Origin: an uncultured Clostridia bacterium
GTDB taxonomy: Bacteria; Bacillota; Clostridia; Lachnospirales; Anaerotignaceae
Length of the DNA: 64,000 nucleotides
Direction of reading: 5' to 3'
Assembly: GCA_937901125.1 (NCBI GenBank)
Contig: CALCGT010000060.1
Location: 15,976 to 79,975, forward strand
Shown here: positions 16,421-24,942 of the stretch, piece by piece
How the letters are laid out: each line of letters opens with the position of its first letter
Numbering within the stretch: position 1 is the first letter of the stretch
Position numbers and translations under genes: made by a program
The notes under the pieces: generated by a model
Told to the model about the DNA's origin: nothing
The model's database searches: none
Seen by the model: only the letters and a program-made list of their open reading frames with translations

Positions 16421-19063
16421 ATGGATTGGTGGAGCATGCAGCTTTCTACGGTGATAAAGACCCTGCGGACGGATGAGGAAAAAGGCCTTTCTGCGGGGGA
16501 AGCAGCTAAACGTCTGGCAGCAGATGGAAAAAACAAACTGGAACAAGGGGAAGGCAGGAAGGGCTTTTTCTGGCTGTTTCTTGCCCAGTTCAATGATTTT
16601 ATGATATTACTGCTGATCGGGGCGGCGGCAGTCTCCTTTGCGGTGTCCTATTGGAATGGGGAAGGGGATTTTGTGGATTCTGCCATTATCATTGCCATTG
16701 TGGTGTTGAATGCCCTGCTGGGGGTGTTGCAGGAAAGCAAGGCGGAAAAGGCTTTGGAAGCCTTGAAGGAACTTTCTGCCCCCAAAGCGAAGGTGTGGCG
16801 GAATGGGGAAGAAAAGGAGATTCCTGCGGAGTATGTGGTGCAGGGAGATATCCTGCTCCTTTCTGCCGGAGATTATATCTGTGCCGATGGACGGATTTTG
16901 GAAAACCATGGTCTCAAGACAGAGGAAAGTGCTATCACTGGGGAATCCCTTGCTATTGAAAAGGAAGGAGGCGTTTTGCCGAAAAAGACCCAGTTGGGAG
17001 ACAGAAAGAATATGGTTCTTTCCGGCAGCTACGTTCTGGCGGGAAAGGGTACGGTGGTGGTTACGGCAACGGGCATGCATACGGAGATCGGACATATCGC
17101 TTCCCTTTTGGCAGAGCAGGAGGACGGCGAAACGCCTTTGCAGAAAAAGTTGGGGGAAACGGGAAAGATGCTGGGCATCGGTGCCTTGGTCATCTGTGGC
17201 ATCATTTTCATCATGGGGCTTTTACGGAAACAGGAGCCCTTTCATATGTTTATGACTTCCGTCAGTTTAGCGGTGGCAGCCATCCCCGAAGGGCTGCCTG
17301 CCATCGTGACAATTGTCCTTGCCATTGGGATGCAACGAATGTCTCAGAAAAATACCATCATTCGTCGTTTGCCTGCGGTGGAGACCTTGGGCGGAGCAGA
17401 GATCATCTGTTCTGATAAAACGGGTACACTGACCCAAAACCGTATGAAGGTGACCCAGCTTGCGGCCATCGGGAGGGATCTGGAAAAAAATGAGGAAAAG
17501 CGGCGGTTCCTCCTGACCCTTTTCACCCTCTGCAACGATTGCAAGCGAAAGGGGACAAAAATCATTGGTGAGCCCACGGAAAAAGCCCTGGCGGAAGCGG
17601 CGGAGGAGGGGGGCGTTTCCCTGAAAGCCCTGTGGCAGGAGATGCCCAGAATCGGGGGGATTCCCTTTTCTTCGGAACGAAAGCTGATGACAACGGTACA
17701 CCCCAGCGGGGACAAATGGATTTCCGTAACGAAGGGCGCACCGGATATTCTGTTTGAAAAATGCACCCGCTGTCTGGATGGGGCAGGGCAGGCACCTTTC
17801 GATGGCAGGAGAAAAAGCGAAGCCCATATGAAAAATGGCGAAATGGCAGCAAATGCCCTGCGGGTGGTGGCGGTAGCCTTTCGGGAATGGGAAGAAGAAC
17901 CGCTGTTTTTCACACCGGAGAAGCTGGAACAGGATATGGTTTTCGCAGGCATGGCAGGGATGATCGACCCGCCCCGACCGGAAGCGGCGGAAGCCGTCCG
18001 CATCTGCAAGGAGGCAGGGATCCGCCCTGTGATGATCACTGGTGACCATGCTTTGACAGCTCAGGCCATTGCAGCGAAATTGGGAATTTTTGAAACGGGC
18101 GATCATGTCATTACCGGACAGGAATTGATGCAGATGGATGATGGAGAGTTGGAACAGGCTGCGGAGCATTGTACTGTATTTGCCCGTGTTTCTCCGGAGC
18201 ATAAGGTGCGCATCGTGAAAGCCTTCCAGAAGGATGGACGGGTGGTGGCCATGACGGGGGATGGTGTCAATGATGCCCCTGCTCTGAAAGCGGCAGATAT
18301 CGGCTGTGCCATGGGGAAAAATGGCACGGAAGTAGCAAAGGGCGCAGCGGATATGGTCTTGATGGATGATAATTTTGCGACCATTGTGGAAGCGGTGCGG
18401 GAAGGCCGCAGCATTTATGATAATATCCGCAAGGCGGTCCATTTCCTACTTTCCAGCAATATTGGGGAGATCATCACTATTTTTGTAGCCATGTGCTTTG
18501 GCTGGGCAACGCCCCTCTTGCCGATCCAGCTTCTTTGGGTTAATCTGGTGACGGATTCCCTGCCAGCCATCGCCCTAGGGGTAGACCCTGCCGATGAGGA
18601 TATCATGGAACGACCGCCTCGGCGGGAATCCTCTTTGTTCAGCGGTGGCATGGGCAGCCGGATTGCTTTGGAGGGCATGATGATCGGTATGCTGGCGCTT
18701 TTGGCCTTTGGCATCGGGCATATTTATTTCGATGGGGAGAAAACCTACACCATAGGAAGAACCATGGCTTTTGCGGTGCTTTCCCTTTCTCAGCTGGTGC
18801 ATGCGTTCAATATGCGGACGGAACATTCCCTGCTCCATATCTCCATCGGCAGCAATCCTGTGCTTCTGGGAGCCTTTTTCATCGGCTGTGTCCTGCAGGC
18901 AGGGGTCATTATGGTGGAACCCTTGGCTGCGGTATTCAAGGTATGCCCTCTGGACAAAATAGAGTGGTTGATCGTGGCAGCATTGGCATTGGTGCCTTTG
19001 CCCATAGTGGAACTGGAAAAGTGGAAGGATCGCCGATTGGAAAAGCGGATGGAGAAAAATTAA
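16421..19063 (+). CDS. Calcium-type cation-translocating P-type ATPase
   Basis: P-type IIA ATPase that probably exports Ca2+. Phosphorylation motif DKTGTLTQNRM, TGES actuator loop, MTGDGVNDAPALKAAD hinge, the TM4 ion-site motif AAIPEGLPAIV and TM6 NLVTDSLPAIALGVDP are all present, as in SERCA/PMCA-like bacterial pumps. About 880 residues. Start choice is uncertain: the family usually begins M-x-W-Y/W, which fits ATG 16421, but GTGAGG is only two bases upstream; ATG 16406 is the alternative. The gene is divergent from the YtaF-like gene with a very short gap. Confidence 0.92.
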   Translation: MDWWSMQLSTVIKTLRTDEEKGLSAGEAAKRLAADGKNKLEQGEGRKGFFWLFLAQFNDFMILLLIGAAAVSFAVSYWNGEGDFVDSAIIIAIVVLNALLGVLQESKAEKALEALKELSAPKAKVWRNGEEKEIPAEYVVQGDILLLSAGDYICADGRILENHGLKTEESAITGESLAIEKEGGVLPKKTQLGDRKNMVLSGSYVLAGKGTVVVTATGMHTEIGHIASLLAEQEDGETPLQKKLGETGKMLGIGALVICGIIFIMGLLRKQEPFHMFMTSVSLAVAAIPEGLPAIVTIVLAIGMQRMSQKNTIIRRLPAVETLGGAEIICSDKTGTLTQNRMKVTQLAAIGRDLEKNEEKRRFLLTLFTLCNDCKRKGTKIIGEPTEKALAEAAEEGGVSLKALWQEMPRIGGIPFSSERKLMTTVHPSGDKWISVTKGAPDILFEKCTRCLDGAGQAPFDGRRKSEAHMKNGEMAANALRVVAVAFREWEEEPLFFTPEKLEQDMVFAGMAGMIDPPRPEAAEAVRICKEAGIRPVMITGDHALTAQAIAAKLGIFETGDHVITGQELMQMDDGELEQAAEHCTVFARVSPEHKVRIVKAFQKDGRVVAMTGDGVNDAPALKAADIGCAMGKNGTEVAKGAADMVLMDDNFATIVEAVREGRSIYDNIRKAVHFLLSSNIGEIITIFVAMCFGWATPLLPIQLLWVNLVTDSLPAIALGVDPADEDIMERPPRRESSLFSGGMGSRIALEGMMIGMLALLAFGIGHIYFDGEKTYTIGRTMAFAVLSLSQLVHAFNMRTEHSLLHISIGSNPVLLGAFFIGCVLQAGVIMVEPLAAVFKVCPLDKIEWLIVAALALVPLPIVELEKWKDRRLEKRMEKN

Positions 19064-19107
19064 AAGAATTTTGACGAAATTTCGGCTATCATTTTTACTT
19101 ATCATTC

Positions 19108-19136
19108 TTGCGAGAGTTCTTTGATTTTTGTATAAT
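19108..19136 (+). promoter_or_regulatory. Promoter of the LysR gene
   Basis: TTGCGA (19108-19113), 17 bp, perfect TATAAT (19131-19136). Confidence 0.7.
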
Positions 19137-19167
19137 AGAAGGAAACAAAAGAAAAGGAGAAACCTGC

Positions 19168-20073
19168 ATGAAAGTCGATGTTTCTTTAGATCTCTATCGT
19201 ATATTTTGTGCCGTTGTCCGCACGGGTAATATGTCCGCTGCGGCAAGGGAATTGTATATTTCGCAGCCTGCGGTCAGCATGTCTATCCGTCAGCTGGAAG
19301 ATCGTATGGGCAGTCCCCTTCTGGTGCGTACAGCCAAGGGCGTATATCCCACTGCGGAGGGCAAGCTCCTCTACACCTATCTGGAACAAGCCCTGGGGCT
19401 GATTCAGGCGGCGGAGGAAAAATATTATCAGATGGTTCACATGGAAATGGGCGAGCTGAAGATCGGCGCCAGTGATACGGTCATTGCCAATTTTCTGCTG
19501 CATTATTTGGAACAGTACCATAAGCTCTATCCCGATATCAATATCAAGGTCACCAATAAAACCACCTACGAATCTCTGCGTCTCCTGCGAAACGGCAGTG
19601 TAGATGTCTGCTTCATCAATCTGCCCATTGCGGAGGATGAAGACCTAGAGGTAACCCCCTGCATCGAGATCCACGATGTATTGGTGGGTGGGGAAAGATA
19701 TCGCATGTTGGCGGAAATGGGGATGCAGGTGAAGGATCTGCCGAAATATCCCCTGTTGCTGCTGGAAGATCTCAGCAATTCCCGCCGCTATATCGACCGT
19801 TATGCGGAGGAAAACGGCGTGGTGCTGAATCCTATTCTAGAACTAGGCAGTAGCGATCTGCTGGTCAGCTTTGCGGAAATCAATCTGGGGCTGACCTATG
19901 TCATCAAGGAATTTACGCAGAAGGATTTGGAAAATAAACGCCTGTATGAAATTCCTGTGGTTCCTCCTGTGCCCAAGCGCAGTATTGGTATGGTGCGCCT
20001 GAAAAATGTTGCCATGCCCTATGCCCTGAAAGGGTTCATCGAATTGATCAATTTTCCAAATAAAGGAGATTGA
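19168..20073 (+). CDS. LysR family transcriptional regulator
   Basis: 301-residue one-component regulator. An N-terminal winged helix-turn-helix (about 1-60, including AARELYISQPAVSMSIRQLE) is followed by a linker helix and a periplasmic-binding-protein-like effector domain (about 90-295). AAAGGAGA precedes the ATG. LysR proteins often control an adjacent divergent operon, but the neighbours here run in the same direction, so the target is not evident. The stop codon overlaps the -35 hexamer of the following metal-sensor gene. Confidence 0.92.
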   Translation: MKVDVSLDLYRIFCAVVRTGNMSAAARELYISQPAVSMSIRQLEDRMGSPLLVRTAKGVYPTAEGKLLYTYLEQALGLIQAAEEKYYQMVHMEMGELKIGASDTVIANFLLHYLEQYHKLYPDINIKVTNKTTYESLRLLRNGSVDVCFINLPIAEDEDLEVTPCIEIHDVLVGGERYRMLAEMGMQVKDLPKYPLLLLEDLSNSRRYIDRYAEENGVVLNPILELGSSDLLVSFAEINLGLTYVIKEFTQKDLENKRLYEIPVVPPVPKRSIGMVRLKNVAMPYALKGFIELINFPNKGD

Positions 20074-20116
20074 CAGGGTAAGTATGATATGTTAATATAT
20101 GAACAGATATTCATAT
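20070..20116 (+). promoter_or_regulatory. Promoter and operator of the zinc-sensor gene
   Basis: TTGACA (20070-20075), 17 bp, TAATAT (20093-20098). Overlapping the -10 and start point is a perfect palindrome, ATATGAA (20097-20103)-N6-TTCATAT (20110-20116), of the ArsR/SmtB operator type. A near-identical palindrome with the same 6-bp spacer precedes the exporter gene. Confidence 0.75.
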
Positions 20117-20135
20117 GAGAAAGGGAGCAAAACTC

Positions 20136-20480
20136 ATGGAGGAAACCCGGATGCAGGAAGAATTTGATATGGAAAAGGAACTGCAGAAGGAGTTCATTCA
20201 GGAATTGGCGGAATTTTTCAAGATTTTTGGCGATGGCACCCGTATCTGCATCCTGCATATTTTGCTGGAAGGGGAGCGGAATGTAGGCGAATTGGCGGAG
20301 GCCCTGGAAATGAGCCAGTCTGCTGTTTCCCATCAGTTGCGTGTTCTGCGGCAGAACGACCTTGTGAAATATCGCAAGGAAGGCAAGACGGTGTTCTATT
20401 CTCTGGATGATGAACATGTCCGGATGGTTCTGGAACAGGGCATGACCCATATTCGCCACAAACGTGGATATCATGAATAA
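20136..20480 (+). CDS. ArsR/SmtB family zinc-type metal sensor repressor
   Basis: 114-residue winged-helix repressor that should release DNA on binding Zn2+ or a similar ion. The recognition helix is around SQSAVSHQLRVLRQND. The last helix carries Asp92-x-His94 and His105-x2-His108, exactly the DXH-X10-HXXH spacing of the alpha-5 metal site in CzrA/SmtB-class sensors. The ATG at 20136 follows AAGGGAG; an ATG at 20115 lies inside the operator. It directly precedes the ZntA-type exporter and shares its operator sequence, so it most likely represses both genes. Confidence 0.92.
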   Translation: MEETRMQEEFDMEKELQKEFIQELAEFFKIFGDGTRICILHILLEGERNVGELAEALEMSQSAVSHQLRVLRQNDLVKYRKEGKTVFYSLDDEHVRMVLEQGMTHIRHKRGYHE

Positions 20481-20490
20481 GAATGGATTA

Positions 20491-20513
20491 GGCTGTATAT
20501 ACCATTTACAGCC
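20491..20513 (+). repeat. Hairpin between the sensor gene and the exporter gene
   Basis: GGCTGTA (20491-20497) pairs with TACAGCC (20507-20513). Only TAAAATTT follows, so termination would be weak; read-through from the sensor gene is plausible. Confidence 0.5.
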
Positions 20514-20529
20514 TAAAATTTGAATCAAT

Positions 20530-20549
20530 ATATGAATGGTTGTTCATAC
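20530..20549 (+). promoter_or_regulatory. Second zinc-sensor operator, before the exporter gene
   Basis: ATATGAA (20530-20536)-N6-TTCATA(C) (20543-20549) repeats the first operator with one mismatch. A second palindrome, TTGTTC-ATAC-GAACAA (20540-20555), overlaps its right half. Confidence 0.7.
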
Positions 20550-20574
20550 GAACAAATAAGAAGAGGTGAACCGA

Positions 20575-22716
20575 ATGTCTGAAATGAAGGTATATTTAAA
20601 GGGGCTGACCTGTGCCAACTGTGCGGGCAAGATAGAAGATGTCCTTTCCAAGCTGGCGGAAACAGAGAAAGTTTCCATCAATTTGATGCGGCAGGAAATG
20701 ACCCTGGAGCTGAAAAAAGATGTTTCTTTGGAGAAAATGCAGGAGACCATCAAAAAAACAGTTCATACATTTGAGCCGGATGTGGAGGTGGCGTTTTTCA
20801 AGGAGACTGCTCACTCCCCTGTAAAAACAGGATGTGGGGATAGCTGCTGCCATGCACAGGAAGAATGTCATGATGCCTGCGGTTGTGGACACGACCATGA
20901 GTATGGGGACGAAGCAGCCTTTGGCAAGCAATTTTTCCTGCGGTTCGGTCTGGGGCTGGTACTGTTTTTGAGTGCTGTATTTTTGCGGGAAGGCGTTGTA
21001 GGTACGTCGCTGTTTTTGGCGGCCTATCTGATTTTTGGCTATGATGTGCTGCTGCGGGCAGGAAAGAACATCGTCCGTGGGCAGGTCTTTGATGAAAACT
21101 TCCTGATGTCCCTTTCTACCATCGGTGCCCTTGCTATTGGCGAAATGGCGGAAGCTGTTTTTGTTATGCTGTTCTATCAGGTGGGGGAAGCCTTTCAGGA
21201 TTATGCCGTGGCTCGTTCCAGAAAATCCATTACAGCACTTTTGGATATCCGCCCCGACTTTGCCCGCTTGGTGGCAGAGGGGGAGACGAAGGAAGTCGCC
21301 CCTGAAACGGTGCAGATTGGCGACTGCATCCTGGTAAAGGCCGGGGAGCGTATCCCTCTGGACGGTATCATCGAGGAGGGGCACGCCATGCTGGATACGG
21401 CGGCTTTGACGGGGGAATCTCTTCCTAGAAATGCGGAAGTGGGCGAGCGTGTTCTTAGCGGCTGCATCAATATGGATGGCACCTTGCGGATCCGTGTGGA
21501 AAAGCCCTTCGGCGAATCGACAGTCATGAAGATTTTGGAAATGGTAGAAAATGCCGCTGGGAAAAAATCCAAAACGGAACGTTTCATCACCCGTTTTGCC
21601 AGAATCTATACCCCTGTGGTGGTTTTGTTGGCGGTATTGGTAGCGGTTCTGCCTCCTGTTCTGGGCGTTGGTGCATTTTCTCTGTGGTTTGGACGGGCAT
21701 TGGTATTTCTGGTGGTATCCTGCCCCTGTGCATTGGTATTGTCTGTACCGCTGAGCTATTTTGCAGGCATCGGTGCGGCGTCTAAGCGAGGGATCCTCGT
21801 CAAAGGTGGCGGGGATATAGATACTCTTTGTCATCTGGAAAAAGTGGTTTTCGATAAGACCGGCACGCTGACCGAGGGCAAATTTTCTGTGACAGAAGTA
21901 GAAGGGGACGTGCTGCGTCTGGCAGCCATCGGCGAAGCCATGAGCAATCACCCCATTGCAAAGGCTATCGTGGAAAGCTATAAAGGGGAACTACCGCAAG
22001 CGGAACAGTATCAGGAATTGGGGGGCTATGGCATTTCCTATGAGCTGGAGGGGGAAATTGTCCTGCTTGGCAATAGCCGTCTGATGGAAAGAGAAAATAT
22101 CTCTTATACAAAAGCCGAAGGCATCGGCACAGTGATTTATGTGGCGAAGGGCGGCAAGTTCTTAGGGCATATCCTTGTGGCAGATACCCTGAAGGAAAAT
22201 ATCGCAGAAGCTCTGGGGGCTTTGCGGAAACAGGGTGTGAAAGAGATGGTCATGCTGACAGGTGATCGAAAGGAAACGGCAGAGGCTGTGGCAAAGAAAC
22301 TGGAACTGGATGGGGTCTACAGCGAATTGCTCCCTGAAAATAAAGTGGAATGGATGGAAAAATTGAAGGGCAATGGCGAAGGCAAGACGGCTTTCGTCGG
22401 CGATGGCATCAATGATGCACCTGTTTTGGCAGGAGCAGATTTGGGCGTTGCCATGGGCGGTATCGGCTCCGATGCAGCCATTGAAGCGGCAGATGTGGTG
22501 CTGATGGATGATGATATCGGCAAGCTGGCTGTGGGTATCCGCATCGCCAAGAATACACGGAAGATCGTTAACCAGAATATTGCCTTTGCGCTGGGTTTCA
22601 AGATCATGGTACTGATTTTGTCCGTCCCCGGTATCGCCACTATGTGGATGGCGGTATTTGCCGATGTGGGAGTAGCAGTTCTTGCAATTCTAAACGCTAT
22701 GCGAAAGAAGGATTGA
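20575..22716 (+). CDS. Zn/Cd/Pb-type P1B-2 heavy-metal exporting ATPase
   Basis: Membrane pump exporting Zn2+, Cd2+ or Pb2+. An N-terminal HMA domain carries LTCANCAGK (CxxC near 13-16). A linker rich in Cys and His follows at about 85-115, then eight helices with the CPC motif (SCPCALVLS), DKTGTLTEG, the SNHPIAKAI His-Pro motif and VGDGINDAPVLAGAD. The last helices contain a Lys after QNIAFALGFK and an Asp in FADVGVAVL, the ligands that mark the ZntA class rather than copper pumps. 713 residues. GAGGTGA is 6 bases before ATG 20575. Controlled together with the sensor gene just upstream. Confidence 0.94.
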   Translation: MSEMKVYLKGLTCANCAGKIEDVLSKLAETEKVSINLMRQEMTLELKKDVSLEKMQETIKKTVHTFEPDVEVAFFKETAHSPVKTGCGDSCCHAQEECHDACGCGHDHEYGDEAAFGKQFFLRFGLGLVLFLSAVFLREGVVGTSLFLAAYLIFGYDVLLRAGKNIVRGQVFDENFLMSLSTIGALAIGEMAEAVFVMLFYQVGEAFQDYAVARSRKSITALLDIRPDFARLVAEGETKEVAPETVQIGDCILVKAGERIPLDGIIEEGHAMLDTAALTGESLPRNAEVGERVLSGCINMDGTLRIRVEKPFGESTVMKILEMVENAAGKKSKTERFITRFARIYTPVVVLLAVLVAVLPPVLGVGAFSLWFGRALVFLVVSCPCALVLSVPLSYFAGIGAASKRGILVKGGGDIDTLCHLEKVVFDKTGTLTEGKFSVTEVEGDVLRLAAIGEAMSNHPIAKAIVESYKGELPQAEQYQELGGYGISYELEGEIVLLGNSRLMERENISYTKAEGIGTVIYVAKGGKFLGHILVADTLKENIAEALGALRKQGVKEMVMLTGDRKETAEAVAKKLELDGVYSELLPENKVEWMEKLKGNGEGKTAFVGDGINDAPVLAGADLGVAMGGIGSDAAIEAADVVLMDDDIGKLAVGIRIAKNTRKIVNQNIAFALGFKIMVLILSVPGIATMWMAVFADVGVAVLAILNAMRKKD

Positions 22717-22773
22717 TTTTTGGGACGCTGTCCAAAACCCTGCGAGGGAAATGATTTTTCTCGACCCTCAATG

Positions 22774-22794
22774 GCCTCAAACTGCGTTTGAGGC
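22774..22794 (+). repeat. Small palindrome after the exporter gene
   Basis: GCCTCAAA (22774-22781) and TTTGAGGC (22787-22794), five-base loop, no T-run. Resembles other short intergenic palindromes in the window. Confidence 0.6.
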
Positions 22795-22819
22795 GGAGAT
22801 AAAATCATATATTTGCAAA

Positions 22820-22851
22820 GAAAAACGGCACCTTTTTAGGTGCCGTTTTTG
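22820..22851. terminator. Bidirectional terminator between the exporter and DUF951 genes
   Basis: AAAAACGGCACC (22821-22832) pairs with GGTGCCGTTTTT (22839-22850). A and T flanks let it end transcripts from either side. Confidence 0.9.
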
Positions 22852-22867
22852 TATAAAAGCTTTTGAT

Positions 22868-22912
22868 CCAACTTTTTTTAAAAAGTTGGCGGGTTTCAGG
22901 GCAAAGCCCTGA
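22868..22912. repeat. Two adjacent perfect palindromes downstream of DUF951
   Basis: CCAACTTTTT/AAAAAGTTGG (22868-22877, 22880-22889) and TCAGGGC/GCCCTGA (22896-22902, 22906-22912, loop AAA). The second belongs to the short intergenic palindrome type seen elsewhere here. Confidence 0.6.
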
Positions 22913-22916
22913 GGTC

Positions 22917-23102
22917 TTATTCCTCTTTTGGAATGATTTTTTTTACGTTTTTCTCGAATTTTACTCTGGGCAGCATGACCATGTGTCCGCAGCCACAGCA
23001 TTTGATGCGAAAATCAATGCCCGTTCTCAAAATTTCCCACTGGGCAGAGCCACAGGGGTGACTTTTTTTCATCTGCACGATATCTCCAACAGAAAAATCC
23101 AT
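22917..23102 (-). CDS. DUF951 domain-containing small protein
   Basis: 61-residue protein of the DUF951 family, common in Firmicutes and often beside mscS-type genes. It starts DFSVGDIVQMKKSHPCG and has two Cys motifs, HPCG and CCGCGH, which could bind a metal or act with RNA; the function is unknown. The ATG lies three bases after the MscS stop, with GGAGG inside the end of that gene, so the two are coupled. Confidence 0.88.
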   Translation of the reverse strand: MDFSVGDIVQMKKSHPCGSAQWEILRTGIDFRIKCCGCGHMVMLPRVKFEKNVKKIIPKEE

Positions 23103-23105
23103 AGA

Positions 23106-23978
23106 TCATGCCTCCTTTACCAGATGTACGACCTGCTGAGGGAAAGGGATTTCGATACCCTCTGCGTCGAAACGATTCTTGATACGACGGCGCAGCTCTG
23201 CTTCTACGCCAAGGTTTGTTTTGACTTTACATTTTGCAACGATCTTGATGGTTACCGCAGAATCATCCAATCCAATGACGCCTGCCACGGTGGGTGTTTC
23301 CAACAGTTCTTCCATATCTGTTGTTTTACCCATTTCATCCTTCAGCACTGCAATGGCATGGTCGATGCTTTCGCCATAAGCGATACCCACGGTTACAACG
23401 GCATTGATGAATTCTCGGCAAAGGTTTGTCACGGTGCCGACAGAGCCATTGGGGATGATATGGACACAGCCCATAGGGTCGCGGAGCTTTGTGGAACGCA
23501 GGGTCACGCTTTCCACAGTGCCTGTGATGCCCTGGATGGTGACGATATCGCCAACAGCATAATGGTCTTCAAAGAGGATGAAGAAACCTTCCATCATATC
23601 GGTGACAACGCTCTGGGCACCCAAGCCGATAGCAACAGAGCCGGCAGAAGCAACGACTACCAGAGAACTGTCGGGGACGCCCAGCTGCTTCAGTATGGAA
23701 AAGAGACCGATAAAATAGATCACATATTTCAATACGCTGCTGGTAATGGAATTCAAAGTCTTTGCCTTCCGTTCAGACATAGAAAGACGGTCTCTTTGCG
23801 CTTGTGTCTGGAAGAATTTTTTCGCCACGGCACTGGAAATCTTGATGAGAATCCAGCAAAGCAGCAGTGTGCCGATGATCTGCAGAAGCTTGATGCCTGC
23901 CGCCATGAGACCGCTCCAGGCTACTGGGCTGAACAAGCTGCCGTTGATTTCGTTTGTAAAAGATGTAAATGCCTCCAT
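23106..23978 (-). CDS. Small-conductance mechanosensitive channel, MscS family
   Basis: Osmotic safety valve of the cytoplasmic membrane. Three helices occupy about 20-130; the pore helix region has the glycine/alanine-rich pattern SAGSVAIGLGAQSV. A beta domain (EDHYAVGDIVTIQGITGTV) and a C-terminal alpha/beta domain follow. 290 residues is typical for the short MscS class. GGAGG sits at proper spacing. It is the middle gene of a three-gene operon, six bases after the GATase gene and coupled to DUF951. Confidence 0.93.
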   Translation of the reverse strand: MEAFTSFTNEINGSLFSPVAWSGLMAAGIKLLQIIGTLLLCWILIKISSAVAKKFFQTQAQRDRLSMSERKAKTLNSITSSVLKYVIYFIGLFSILKQLGVPDSSLVVVASAGSVAIGLGAQSVVTDMMEGFFILFEDHYAVGDIVTIQGITGTVESVTLRSTKLRDPMGCVHIIPNGSVGTVTNLCREFINAVVTVGIAYGESIDHAIAVLKDEMGKTTDMEELLETPTVAGVIGLDDSAVTIKIVAKCKVKTNLGVEAELRRRIKNRFDAEGIEIPFPQQVVHLVKEA

Positions 23979-23984
23979 TTTTTA

Positions 23985-24689
23985 TTACCTCCTGTTCTGT
24001 TTATAGGTTGCTGCAGCTTTCAGGAAAGCGGTAAACAGCAGCCCCATTTCTTCTGTTTTCATTGCCTCAGGATGCCACTGTACGCCAACGGCAAACAGGC
24101 AGTCTTTCTGTTCAATGGCTTCGATGAGTCCATCGGCACTGTGGGCGGAAGCGATGAAGCCTTTCCCCAAGGTGGAGCAGGACTGATGATGCAGGGAATT
24201 GACTACAGTGCGTTTGTTTTCCCAAAGGTCTGTCAGAAGCGTATTCTCCTCCACGAAGATACTGTGGGTGCCATAGGAACGAGGGGCCTGCTGGATATGC
24301 TTCAAGGTCGTGCCTGCCTGCACGCCGATATCCTGATAGATACCACCACCTTTGACGATATTCATGACCTGCATGCCCCGGCAGATGCCCAGCATGGGCA
24401 GGTTTTTTTCCAGTGCTTCATGGCAGATCCGCATTTCGTAGGCATCCCTGAGGGGGTTGATCTCACCGCTTTGGTGCAGGGGTTCTTCCCCAAAGAGCAG
24501 AGGGTCGATATCGCCTCCGCCGGTCAGCAGCAGACCATCCAGAAAATCGGGCAGCTCCTGATGAGGCAGCAGCACGATAGGACAGCCTCCGGCTTTTTCG
24601 ATGGCCAGTACATAATCCTCGTGGAGGGAGTATTCCTTTTTTTCGTAAGAATAGTTCGGCGCAATGCCGATGACAGGTTTCAGATTCAT
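23985..24689 (-). CDS. Class I glutamine amidotransferase-like hydrolase (PuuD type)
   Basis: Gamma-glutamyl-gamma-aminobutyrate hydrolase family, which cleaves gamma-glutamyl amides in polyamine or related catabolism. The nucleophile elbow GICRGMQ holds the catalytic Cys, and GVQWHPEAM gives the catalytic His and Glu. LLLTGGGDIDP is the oxyanion strand. 234 residues. ATG 24689 is preferred over an upstream codon because GAGGTG precedes it and the family starts close to KPVIGI. First gene of an operon with MscS and DUF951. The real substrate is unknown; no puu genes are nearby. Confidence 0.88.
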   Translation of the reverse strand: MNLKPVIGIAPNYSYEKKEYSLHEDYVLAIEKAGGCPIVLLPHQELPDFLDGLLLTGGGDIDPLLFGEEPLHQSGEINPLRDAYEMRICHEALEKNLPMLGICRGMQVMNIVKGGGIYQDIGVQAGTTLKHIQQAPRSYGTHSIFVEENTLLTDLWENKRTVVNSLHHQSCSTLGKGFIASAHSADGLIEAIEQKDCLFAVGVQWHPEAMKTEEMGLLFTAFLKAAATYKQNRR

Positions 24690-24720
24690 AGCTAACACCT
24701 CTAATTTGATTTTCCTTAAC

Positions 24721-24749
24721 AGTATACAAAAGTTGCTGTTTTTTTGCAA
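24721..24749 (-). promoter_or_regulatory. Promoter of the GATase-MscS-DUF951 operon
   Basis: On the minus strand TTGCAA (24749-24744), 17 bp and TATACT (24726-24721). Confidence 0.75.
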
Positions 24750-24770
24750 CGAAACCGCGAAAAACTTAAG

Positions 24771-24826
24771 AAATCGTTACGGAAAAGAGGGTGACTTGAA
24801 ATCGTTACGGAAAAGAGGGTGACTTG
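24771..24826. repeat. Perfect 28-bp tandem direct repeat in a divergent promoter region
   Basis: The unit at 24771-24798, starting AAATCGTTACGG and ending GGGTGACTTG, is repeated without change at 24799-24826. The end of the second copy supplies the first bases of the mtnN -35 hexamer. Confidence 0.95.
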
Positions 24827-24853
24827 CGGGACAAGGAGGGATTGTGTTATAAT
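24824..24853 (+). promoter_or_regulatory. Promoter of mtnN
   Basis: TTGCGG (24824-24829), 18 bp, TATAAT (24848-24853). Confidence 0.65.
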
Positions 24854-24942
24854 CAGTGTGTATGAGCCGAAAACAAACGGCTGATTGGGGCGGATATTGG
24901 GAAAACACCGCCAGAAATGATAGAACAGGAGATGAAACGAGT

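Noticed and set aside
22863..24695. 610-residue plus-strand frame across DUF951, MscS and GATase
   Set aside because: The minus strand holds three clear families with ribosome sites; this frame is their complement.
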